In this document: piece by piece, positions 1 through 5,704 of the stretch
How positions within the stretch are numbered: the first letter of the stretch is position 1
How the letters are laid out: each line of letters starts with the position of its first letter
Notes under the pieces: generated by a model
What the model was told of the DNA's origin: nothing
Seen by the model: only the letters and a program-made list of their open reading frames with translations
The model's database searches: none
Assembly (NCBI GenBank): GCA_003556955.1
Contig: PWQB01000201.1
Span: forward strand, 1 to 7,802
Length of the DNA: 7,802 nt
Source: Nostocaceae cyanobacterium CSSed10_463m
Lineage (GTDB): Bacteria > Cyanobacteriota > Cyanobacteriia > Cyanobacteriales > Nostocaceae
Direction: 5' to 3'
Position numbers and translations under genes: made by a program

Positions 1-647
1 CCCGTATCTGACAAAAAACCCAACTTTAGTAACCGCGCCCGAAAGTTAGAATAATCGGCAAAATTATCACCTAAAACTGTGGTGTATAACTGATACAAAT
101 CATTCAAAGTAAAGCTAGCTGGCAAAACATCAAAAGCCACCGGGCTATACTCTAACTTATTTCGTAAACGTCTGTGTCCATAAGCCAAAACTTCATTATG
201 ATCAAAAGCTAATTCCGGTACATCTTTAACTGGATACCAAGCAATCCCAGAGACCTTATCAGCAATTAATTCTGCTTCTTCAAATCTTACCAGGGCAAAA
301 TAACTCACAGATAGATAACGAACACCATAACTACCAGTAGCTTCTCTGGGGTCACGATGGGGACCGCCAAAGGTGTATAACTGTTCTAAGTAGAGATTAT
401 TGACTCTAATTTTCTCCGACATAATGCGATAGGCAGCATCTTCTAAAGATTCTCCTTGACGAACTAAAGTACCGGGAAGACTCCACGAATTTAAAAATGG
501 TTCCTGCTGTCGCATGATTAACAGAACTAACAGCCGATTTTGGGCAGTATCTACAGAAAAAATGACATTATCAACACCAACCTTAAAATCAGCCAAAGGT
601 TGTTGATTTAATTGAATTGGTAACTTTTTGTGGTTGCGTCCTGGCAT
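1..647 (-). CDS. NrtR-like Nudix/winged-helix protein, probable NAD-metabolism regulator (3' end outside window)
   Basis: 215 codons are visible and the gene runs off the left edge. Residues about 20-145 form a Nudix domain. The Nudix box region (59-82) reads LPGT..RQGE..., then RIMSEKIRV where the consensus is REUXEEXGU, so only R74 and one glutamate (E78) of the REUXEE core remain. It is followed by YLEQLYTFGGPHRDPR (86-101), a stretch typical of NrtR-type proteins. Residues about 170-215 (FDVLP..FTLNDLYQLY..VLG...NFR..LL) match the C-terminal winged helix of that family. NrtR proteins are known repressors of NAD synthesis genes that sense ADP-ribose or related nucleotides; here the role is inferred from the domain layout and from its place behind pncB and nadD. 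The start ATG lies inside the 3' end of nadD (40-base overlap) with no clear Shine-Dalgarno, suggesting translational coupling. The alternative is an active ADP-ribose-type Nudix hydrolase, less likely given the damaged box. Confidence 0.85.
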   Translation of the reverse strand, partial: MPGRNHKKLPIQLNQQPLADFKVGVDNVIFSVDTAQNRLLVLLIMRQQEPFLNSWSLPGTLVRQGESLEDAAYRIMSEKIRVNNLYLEQLYTFGGPHRDPREATGSYGVRYLSVSYFALVRFEEAELIADKVSGIAWYPVKDVPELAFDHNEVLAYGHRRLRNKLEYSPVAFDVLPASFTLNDLYQLYTTVLGDNFADYSNFRARLLKLGFLSDT

Positions 648-1207
648 TTGTACAAATGCTCTTGATGAATATAAGCGACAATAGGGGGAGTGAGGGCTTG
701 AGTATCTCCATGTTCACGGTAGGCTGTGGAAGAGACATCTATACCAGTTAAGCTAGCGATCGCAATTTGACCGCCCAGATTTTGCACTGCTTCCAAGCTA
801 TACTCATCTATGGCATATCCTGGGCGGGGAACAATTAGCAATTGCACTTGCTGTAACAAATCTTCAATGTGATACCAGCGCGGTAACTGATGCAATAAAT
901 CAGAACCAATCACCAAAATAAACTCAGCATCGTCACCCCAGCGAAACTTAGCTTTTTCCAAAGTTTCCAGAGTTCTGAAGCTACTCAAATCCTGTTCCAA
1001 AGCAACATTGTGCCGTGGCGTATCAATATCCGTAATTAACAATCGCAGCATTGTAGCCCGATGTGACAAAGGTGTTTGATGAGACTTAAAAGGATTATCA
1101 GCCGCCCAAACTGCTACCCAATCATAACGCTCAGATAACCACCTCAGAATCTTTTGATGTCCAGCAGTCGGAGGATCAGCACTAGTACCAAACAAAGCAA
1201 TTCTCAT
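608..1207 (-). CDS. nadD: Nicotinate-nucleotide adenylyltransferase
   Basis: NadD transfers AMP from ATP to nicotinate mononucleotide, giving deamido-NAD, in the cytosol. The 199-residue length fits the family. The N-terminal nucleotidyltransferase motif is GTSADPPTAGH (7-17), a variant of the usual G(T/S)FDPxHxGH in which the first family histidine is replaced by threonine and H17 is kept. NPFKSH (38-43) follows. IGSDLLHQLPRW (100-111) is the GxDxxxxxxxW substrate motif, and DVSSTAYR (157-164) is the ISSTxxR ATP-binding motif. The start ATG is preceded by AGAGG 7 bases upstream and lies 3 bases after the pncB stop, so the two are clearly co-transcribed. The last 13 codons overlap the start of the downstream Nudix gene in another frame. 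The tail after about residue 186 (CQDATTKSYQFN) is poorly conserved-looking. Confidence 0.96.
   Translation of the reverse strand: MRIALFGTSADPPTAGHQKILRWLSERYDWVAVWAADNPFKSHQTPLSHRATMLRLLITDIDTPRHNVALEQDLSSFRTLETLEKAKFRWGDDAEFILVIGSDLLHQLPRWYHIEDLLQQVQLLIVPRPGYAIDEYSLEAVQNLGGQIAIASLTGIDVSSTAYREHGDTQALTPPIVAYIHQEHLYKCQDATTKSYQFN
644..659. repeat. 16-bp perfect palindrome over the Nudix gene start codon
   Basis: GCATTTGTACAAATGC is fully self-complementary and contains the ATG of the Nudix gene. In RNA it could fold into a 6-bp stem with a GUAC loop that hides the start codon, or it could be a DNA site. It lies inside the nadD coding sequence, so chance is possible. Confidence 0.5.
756..763. 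repeat. HIP1 octamer
   Basis: GCGATCGC, the highly iterated palindrome of cyanobacterial genomes. It lies inside nadD, where it encodes Ala-Ile-Ala around residue 150. Confidence 0.9.
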
Positions 1208-1210
1208 AAT

Positions 1211-2596
1211 TTACCTCTGTGTTCTCTGCGCCTCTGCGGTTAATTTCTCCGTCTTCAAAATCAAATCCTGCAACTGGGCAGAAATCTCCACCTCCACCCC
1301 CACAGGATCATCCAAACGCCGAATTTCTGGGGGTAAACTAGCCACAGTAGCCGCAGTGCGTTGGCGAATCTCCTGTAAACTTTCCCGCCGATGTAACCGT
1401 TCACCATTCTTGACTACCAACTGCAACAAAGGTGATCCCAAGACATTGCTTTCATCTACTAACGCCAACTTATCAGCCTTTACCTTACCTCCCTCAAACG
1501 AGCGAAAAATTTGCTTGCGTCCGGGATAAGTCACCTTACCACTAGACTTTTTCATCACCGGGATACCATCGATTTCCACGAGTTTATAAACGCCATTGAC
1601 AGGCGTACCCGTAACTAATCGAGTTCCCAGCCCATAGCCATCAATTTGGGCATCAGCAGCTTTGAGTCTGGCAATTTCCCATTCATCTAAATCGCCACTG
1701 GCAAAAATTGATACATTAGGGAGAAGCGATCGCACTTGTTTTGACAAAGTAACTAAATCTCCAGAATCCAACCTCACCCCAGTTAATTCCATTTCGCCAG
1801 CCTTGACTTTCGCCGCTAACTGCTGTGCCGCAGCGATAGTATCATAAGTATCAATTAATAATGGCGCACCGGGAAAATAGCGATGAAAGGCAGTAAAAGC
1901 CTGTTCTTCACTACCTGCCATTGCTGACAGTGCCATAACTAAAGCGTGAGCCATCGTACCACTTGGCTGTTCTCCCAGTTGTAGCGCTGCTAACACATTA
2001 GAAGTAAAATTTAAGCCCCCAGCCAAACCAGCCCGCGCCGCCCATAAAGAGGCTTGGGGACTAAATGCCCTGCGCGTGCCAAATTCCAAAAGTGTGGCTT
2101 TCTCCCCCGCAACATCACGGAGGCGTGCCGCCCTGGTAGCAATCAAGGTTTGATAATTAATCGTATTCAGTAAATAAGTTTCTACCACTTGTGCTTGCCA
2201 AAGAGGTGCTTCCACCCGCAATAATGGCTGATTAGCAAATACGGCTGTTCCTTCTGATACTGCCCAGACATCACCAGTGAAACAGCCCTCTGCTAAGAGT
2301 GACCAAAAGTTTTTGGTTGCATGAGCAAAAATTCCCGTTCCCTGTAAAGCCTGTATTTGCTGAGGGCTAAAGCGAAAGTTTGCCAAATATTGCAAAACCT
2401 GCTCTAGCCCCATAGCTATTAAATAGCCAAAATTTTCTGGCAAGCGTCTGACAAACAGTTCAAAGCTAGCCCGTCGTTGTTCTACACCTTCGCCTGTATA
2501 ACAAGCTGCCATTGTGAGTTGGTAAAGGTCAGTTAACAGGCTGTAATCAGCCGTACAGAGATTAAGTTCGCTATCCCGGTCTGGAAAAGTTGCCAT
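1211..2596 (-). CDS. pncB: Nicotinate phosphoribosyltransferase
   Basis: The enzyme converts nicotinate and PRPP, with ATP hydrolysis, to nicotinate mononucleotide: the entry step of the Preiss-Handler salvage route, whose next enzyme (NadD) is encoded directly downstream. Visible family blocks are TDLYQLTMA (22-30), EFGTRRAFSPQ (171-181), GGLNFTSN (193-200), GTMAHALVM (213-221) with H217 at the position of the phosphorylated histidine, LIDTYDT (247-253), VRLDSGDL (274-281), FASGDLDEW (298-306) and GYGLGTRLVTG (320-330). The length of 461 residues is normal. The ATG is preceded by AAGGA 9 bases upstream. The last ten codons (LTAEAQRTQR) are written by a dispersed repeat at 1214-1243 and are unlikely to be part of the ancestral enzyme. 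First gene of the pncB-nadD-Nudix operon. Confidence 0.97.
   Translation of the reverse strand: MATFPDRDSELNLCTADYSLLTDLYQLTMAACYTGEGVEQRRASFELFVRRLPENFGYLIAMGLEQVLQYLANFRFSPQQIQALQGTGIFAHATKNFWSLLAEGCFTGDVWAVSEGTAVFANQPLLRVEAPLWQAQVVETYLLNTINYQTLIATRAARLRDVAGEKATLLEFGTRRAFSPQASLWAARAGLAGGLNFTSNVLAALQLGEQPSGTMAHALVMALSAMAGSEEQAFTAFHRYFPGAPLLIDTYDTIAAAQQLAAKVKAGEMELTGVRLDSGDLVTLSKQVRSLLPNVSIFASGDLDEWEIARLKAADAQIDGYGLGTRLVTGTPVNGVYKLVEIDGIPVMKKSSGKVTYPGRKQIFRSFEGGKVKADKLALVDESNVLGSPLLQLVVKNGERLHRRESLQEIRQRTAATVASLPPEIRRLDDPVGVEVEISAQLQDLILKTEKLTAEAQRTQR
1214..1243 (-). repeat. Dispersed CGCAGAGG-type repeat forming the pncB 3' end
   Basis: On the minus strand this reads as a run of GCAGAG-like units about 9 bases apart (GCAGAGGC, GCAGAGAAC, ACAGAGG). 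I recognise this as a type of short repeat widely scattered between genes in Nostoc-like genomes (from memory, not searched). Here it encodes the final residues of PncB; its last bases run into the TAA stop and supply the AGAGG that serves as the nadD ribosome binding site. Confidence 0.7.
1726..1733. repeat. HIP1 octamer
   Basis: GCGATCGC inside pncB, read in the VRS codons (around residue 289). Confidence 0.9.
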
Positions 2597-2628
2597 GCAA
2601 GAGCGTCCTTAGAAGAATGCTACTTTTA

Positions 2629-2649
2629 TTATGGTAGATTTTACTATAA
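2629..2649. promoter_or_regulatory. Candidate operator: imperfect palindrome upstream of pncB
   Basis: TTATGGTA, five bases (GATTT), TACTATAA: 8-base arms with a single mismatch. It overlaps the candidate -10 element and the spacer of the pncB promoter, the expected place for a repressor. Since the operon ends in an NrtR-like gene, autoregulation through this site is a reasonable inference; I cannot compare it with a known NrtR motif here. Confidence 0.35.
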
Positions 2650-2659
2650 ATAATTTCAA
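2631..2659 (-). promoter_or_regulatory. Candidate pncB operon promoter
   Basis: On the minus strand TTGAAA (2659-2654) and TACCAT (2636-2631) are separated by 17 bases, each matching the sigma-70 consensus at four or five positions. Transcription would start near 2624, giving a leader of about 28 bases before the pncB ATG with AAGGA inside it. The region is AT-rich, so such matches arise easily. Confidence 0.35.
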
Positions 2660-2979
2660 CTCTCAAACCCCTAAAGTCATATATTCCCGTCGCCTGGGCT
2701 AAATAGAAGAGTTTAATCTTAAAAAATACACTTATTTAACATATTGTAATAGTGAATTTTAACAATAATTTTGGACAAAATTTTGCTACAATTAGGATGT
2801 GATGCATACTTAAGAATTAAAGGTCAAAATTAAACTTACCTATTAGCTAAAGTATTGCAAAGATACCAGAAGAATAATTGCAGATATTTTCAATATATTG
2901 CGATTTTTACTTAGTTGGAAGTATCAGAACTACAGTAGATAAATAACAATTAACGCGACTCAAAAAAAGGAGTCTCATC
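2650..2979. other. AT-rich intergenic region between pncB and the 50-codon gene
   Basis: Divergent gap holding the promoters of both flanking genes. Besides the pncB promoter elements at its left edge I see a 10-bp palindrome CAAAATTTTG (2776-2785), followed by TACAAT (2787-2792), which could be a -10 box but has no -35 at normal distance. Nearer the small gene, TTGGAA (2915-2920) and TAGATA (2936-2941) are a weak pair with a short 15-base spacer. I see no coding sequence or RNA gene. Confidence 0.5.
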
Positions 2980-3132
2980 ATGGCTATTTCAAAGACATTT
3001 GTCAGCATAATGCAGTATGTTTCTGAAGCTGTAATGCGAATTTTTAGCCCCACTGAGGATGCTTACCCGATGATTGGTGTGCAGCCATTTACAGGTGAAC
3101 TTTATAAACGACGGACTGTAAAAGTTTGGTAG
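2980..3132 (+). CDS. Small conserved-looking protein, 50 aa, function unknown
   Basis: The gene encodes 50 residues and is supported by a near-perfect ribosome binding site (AAGGAG, 2967-2972) 7 bases before the ATG. The N-terminal half (MAISKTFVSIMQYVSEAVMRIF) looks like an amphipathic helix; it is followed by SPTEDAYPMIGVQPFTGEL (23-41), proline- and acid-containing and probably extended, and a basic end (YKRRTVKVW). No signal peptide or full membrane segment is seen. My impression is that similar 45-60 residue proteins with an SEAVxRIFSP...GVQPFxG pattern occur in other filamentous cyanobacteria, but I cannot name the family or give a function. It stands alone, divergent from pncB, and its stop is 11 bases from a MITE-like element. 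Confidence 0.72.
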   Translation: MAISKTFVSIMQYVSEAVMRIFSPTEDAYPMIGVQPFTGELYKRRTVKVW

Positions 3133-3143
3133 TTCTTTCTAAC

Positions 3144-3234
3144 AGGACTTACGCAAAAATTTCCAAAAATCTTGATTTATTGAACCGCCAAGTCGCCAAG
3201 AACGCCAAGAAAACGCAGAGTCTGCGTAAGTCCT
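3144..3234. mobile_element. MITE-like element, 91 bp, with 12-bp terminal inverted repeats
   Basis: AGGACTTACGCA (3144-3155) and its exact complement TGCGTAAGTCCT (3223-3234) bound a non-coding 67-bp core. The core contains CGCCAAG repeated at about 9-base spacing (3187-3209), followed by ACGCAGAG. I recall both the ends and the CGCCAAG stretch as frequent in Nostoc-type genomes. No clear target-site duplication is visible. It has no coding capacity, so any movement would need a transposase supplied elsewhere. Confidence 0.7.
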
Positions 3235-3310
3235 ATCCAAAATGAATCACCAATTTCTAATTTTCCCTCCTTGCTTACGGTCAGAAAATGACGAATTACC
3301 AAGAAAATTC

Positions 3311-3344
3311 TAGTCCCCCCTCCCCGCAAGCGAGGAGGGGGCTA
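3311..3344. repeat. GC-rich hairpin, CCCCCTCCCCGC type
   Basis: CCCCCTCCCCGC (3316-3327) pairs with GCGAGGAGGGGG (3330-3341) apart from one C-A mismatch; outer TAG and CTA can extend the stem around a two-base bulge. It stands out sharply from the AT-rich surroundings. There is no T-run on either side, so termination is only possible, not shown. It resembles a dispersed intergenic repeat of Nostocales. Confidence 0.55.
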
Positions 3345-3367
3345 AGAATGGATAAAATAATAACTCA

Positions 3368-3468
3368 GTAGAGATGTTCTGCGGGGTAGAGACGTTCCGC
3401 CGGGTAGAGACGTTCCGCCGGGTAGAGACGTTCCGCCGGGTAGAGACGTTCCGCCGGAACGTCTCTAC
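3368..3468. repeat. 18-bp tandem repeat array closed by a perfect palindrome
   Basis: The unit GTAGAGACGTTCCGCCGG occurs four times exactly and in phase (3386-3403, 3404-3421, 3422-3439, 3440-3457), preceded by one degenerate copy (3368-3385, three mismatches). The last unit runs into CGGAACGTCTCTAC (3455-3468), making a palindrome of two 14-base arms around one base (3440-3468). The same GTAGAGACGTTCC core occurs again at 7041-7066. The array ends 39 bases downstream of the ubiD stop, so the hairpin could protect or end the ubiD transcript. Confidence 0.9.
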
Positions 3469-3507
3469 TAATGAAATTTGCTCGTTGAACCTTTAGATCA
3501 GGGAATA

Positions 3508-5016
3508 TCAACGCATATCGTAACCGAATAAATTCGGATCGACTTCTCCTAACTTTAAATCGGCTAAACCATATTCAGCCCATCTTTTATCTACCATCGC
3601 TGCAATATCTGGATCTGATTCTAAGGGCGCACCCCATTCATGATCTGTTTCCGGTGGAATCTTGGTCGTCGCATCAATTCCCATCCGTCCACCTAAACCA
3701 ATTTTCTCACTAGCAAAATCTAAGGTATCAAAGGGTGTATTCGGTAAAATAAACACATCCCTAGTGGGGTCAACTTTGGAACTAATCGCCCACACGACTT
3801 GACGCGGATCACGAATATTGATATCTTTATCCACGACAATCACAAATTTGGTGTAGGTAAATTGAGGTAAGGCACTCCAAAAGGCTAAAGCAGCCCTTCG
3901 TGCTTGTCCTGGATATGCTTTATCAATGGAAATAATTGCCGCTTTGTAACTCAAAGCTTCCATTGGTAAGAAGAAATCGACAATTTCAGAGACTTGTTGC
4001 CGTAAAATAGGAGTGTATATCCGATTGAGTGCGATCGCCATCATCGCTTCTTCTTTCGGTGGACGACCGCTAAATGTGGTTAAATAAATGGGATCTTTGC
4101 GGTGAGTTATACACCCAAACCGCACCAATGGCGAATCTTCCACACCACCGTAATAACCCATGTGATCACCAAAGGGACCATCTGGTAAAACTTCCCCTGG
4201 TGTAATTGTCCCTTCTAAAACAAACTCTGAATCTGCGGGAACTTCCAAATCTACGGTTTTACACTTGGCTAAGTTCACACCGGAACCACCATAAAGTCCA
4301 GCAAATAACCATTCTGATAAATCTACCGGGATGGGGGTAGCAGCTGCCATGATAATTAACGGATCTACACCCAGTGCGATCGCCACTTCTAACTTTTTAC
4401 CACGTTCAGCAGCTTTGCGTAAATGTCTCGCCCCACCGCGCACAGATAACCAGTGAACAGTCATGGTATTTTTAGATTGTAGTTGCAAGCGATACACACC
4501 CACATTTGGCGTACCCGTCTCACAATCCTTAGTAATTACCAATCCCAGAGTAATAATCTTACCAGCATCATTTATATAGGGACGTATCAACGGTAATTTA
4601 TTTAAATCTAAATCATCGCCTTGAATTACCACTTGCTGACAAGCTGGGAAAAAGTCTCGTCCTGGTTTCGCCTTCACCACATCAAACAGCACCTTCCCAA
4701 AATCAATCGCTTGGGAAATCTTCTTTGGTGGTTTTGGTTGTTGTAGCATACCCAGCTTTTTCCCCAGAGTTTCCAATTCCTCTGGACGTTCCATATTCAT
4801 TGCCCAGCATATCCTTTCCACGGTTCCCATCAAATTTATTGCCACCGGGAAGGATGCCCCTTTGACGTTCTCAAATATCAACCCTGGACCACCTTGTTGC
4901 AGCATCCGGTTGCAAATTTCCGCAATTTCAAACTCTGGGTCAACTAAAGCCGAAATTCTCTTTAATTGTCCTCTTTCTTCTAGAATTTTGATGAATCCCC
5001 GTAAGTCTCTTGCCAT
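3508..5016 (-). CDS. ubiD: UbiD-family decarboxylase (4-hydroxy-3-polyprenylbenzoate decarboxylase)
   Basis: UbiD enzymes decarboxylate a prenylated 4-hydroxybenzoate with the prenylated-FMN cofactor made by UbiX; in cyanobacteria this step is assigned to plastoquinone synthesis. The protein is 502 residues, full length, and starts with the typical MARDLRGFIKILEERGQL. TPNVGVYRLQ (169-178) carries N171 and R176, which by comparison with UbiD/Fdc1 bind metal and act at the active site. RGGARHLRKA (193-202) and E235 (LSEW) fit the cofactor/metal region. DGPFGDHMGYYGG (279-291) contains the acidic pair D279 and D284, and SGRPPKEEAMM (316-326) is a conserved block. Start choice rests on this N-terminus; the ribosome binding site upstream is poor. 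It is monocistronic here, and the plus-strand pstS remnant begins about 70 bases upstream. Confidence 0.96.
   Translation of the reverse strand: MARDLRGFIKILEERGQLKRISALVDPEFEIAEICNRMLQQGGPGLIFENVKGASFPVAINLMGTVERICWAMNMERPEELETLGKKLGMLQQPKPPKKISQAIDFGKVLFDVVKAKPGRDFFPACQQVVIQGDDLDLNKLPLIRPYINDAGKIITLGLVITKDCETGTPNVGVYRLQLQSKNTMTVHWLSVRGGARHLRKAAERGKKLEVAIALGVDPLIIMAAATPIPVDLSEWLFAGLYGGSGVNLAKCKTVDLEVPADSEFVLEGTITPGEVLPDGPFGDHMGYYGGVEDSPLVRFGCITHRKDPIYLTTFSGRPPKEEAMMAIALNRIYTPILRQQVSEIVDFFLPMEALSYKAAIISIDKAYPGQARRAALAFWSALPQFTYTKFVIVVDKDINIRDPRQVVWAISSKVDPTRDVFILPNTPFDTLDFASEKIGLGGRMGIDATTKIPPETDHEWGAPLESDPDIAAMVDKRWAEYGLADLKLGEVDPNLFGYDMR
4031..4038. repeat. HIP1 octamer
   Basis: GCGATCGC inside ubiD, encoding the AIA of MMAIAL (residues 325-330). 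Confidence 0.9.
4376..4383. repeat. HIP1 octamer
   Basis: GCGATCGC inside ubiD, encoding the AIA of VAIALGVD (residues 211-218). Confidence 0.9.
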
Positions 5017-5085
5017 TGTGCTAATAAAGGTGAATATTTAAGAAATGTAAAGCGTTCTCTTACATATATTATTACTCACTATTAG

Positions 5086-5343
5086 TCTGCCCAAGCCCAA
5101 ACTCTCAACGGTGCTGGAGCAACTTTTCCTGGACCTTTACATGAAAAATATGCTCGTGAAGTGAGAAAGAAATTTCCAGATATGAGAGTTAACTACCAAT
5201 TGCTTGGTAGTAGTGGTATTCGGCAAACCATTGCTGGAACCGTTGACTTTGGTGGTACTGATGCTGCTATGACAGACGCTGACATGGGTACAGTCAAGAA
5301 TGGTGTGATTTTAGTACCTACAGCAGGTAGTGCTGTTTCAGTT
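5086..5343 (+). pseudogene. Truncated remnant of a phosphate-binding protein gene (pstS)
   Basis: An open frame of 86 codons matches the N-terminal part of mature PstS. It starts SAQAQTLNGAGATFP, i.e. at the usual signal-peptidase site, then has YAREVRKKFPDMRVNYQ, GSSGIRQTIAG, VDFGGTDAAMTDAD and GVILVPTAGSAVSV. The phosphate-contact segments (GATFP, the SSGIRQ loop, the DFGGTDAAM loop) are present. A TAG stop sits immediately before in this frame (5083-5085), no start or signal peptide is in frame, and after V (5343) homology stops abruptly; the frame runs on without family similarity to a TAA at 5467-5469. About two thirds of the gene is missing. A hydrophobic run (SVLLHILLLTISL) in the next frame over just upstream (5051-5089) may be a shifted relic of the signal peptide; this is speculative. 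Confidence 0.85.
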
Positions 5344-5704
5344 TGTATTTATAATATTAAACTTTACTTAATTTTCACACAATTAGATTACTTAAGTGAT
5401 TCTACTAAAAGTAATATATTTATTTTGTCTTCATTAAAACTTTATAAACTTAATTTATTCTCCTCATAAACAATAATTAAAAAGCTTCGACTCATTAGCT
5501 TTTAGACTTTATGTTGTTTTTCTGACAATATATTTTTTGTATAAATTAAAAATGTGGTCATTGTATTTAACAGTAGATGTATGTAATGTATCAAGTTAAT
5601 ACACGCGTTGGCGCTTTAAATAACAAACCAGCAGAGTCAGTGGATTCCTTTTGATTTGTGTTTAAGGCTACGTTGTATTGTCAACTTTGGAGAAGTAGAT
5701 ATCA
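5344..5704. other. AT-rich region between the pstS remnant and the PEP-CTERM gene
   Basis: No gene is seen. The open frame leaving the pstS remnant ends at 5469 and looks like translated non-coding DNA (rich in L, K, N, S, I). A 7-bp hairpin AAAAGCT/AGCTTTT (5480-5503) has no adjacent T-run. A weak promoter pair for the next gene, TTGATT (5651-5656) and TGTATT (5674-5679), has a 17-base spacer, and GGAGAAG (5689-5695) is the ribosome binding site. Confidence 0.5.

Larger units (their letters stand above)
3133..3507. other. Repeat-rich intergenic region between the 50-codon gene and ubiD
   Basis: No gene is seen. Almost half is repeat: the element at 3144-3234, the GC-rich hairpin at 3311-3344 and the 18-bp tandem array at 3368-3468. 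The two genes converge here, so any terminators must lie in this stretch; the hairpins lack the T-run of a standard intrinsic terminator. Confidence 0.7.

Noticed and set aside
1662..1847. Plus-strand open frame of 61 codons inside pncB
   Set aside because: It lies opposite a well-supported enzyme gene, has no family features and is explained by the codon pattern of pncB.
2921..2933. GTA-TCAGAAC-TAC as an NtcA site upstream of the 50-codon gene
   Set aside because: The spacer is 7 bases, whereas the NtcA consensus needs GTA-N8-TAC.
5161..5469. GTG-started 102-codon open frame as a genuine small protein
   Set aside because: The GTG falls in the middle of recognisable PstS sequence and the last 42 codons look like translated AT-rich non-coding DNA; a pseudogene fragment explains it better.
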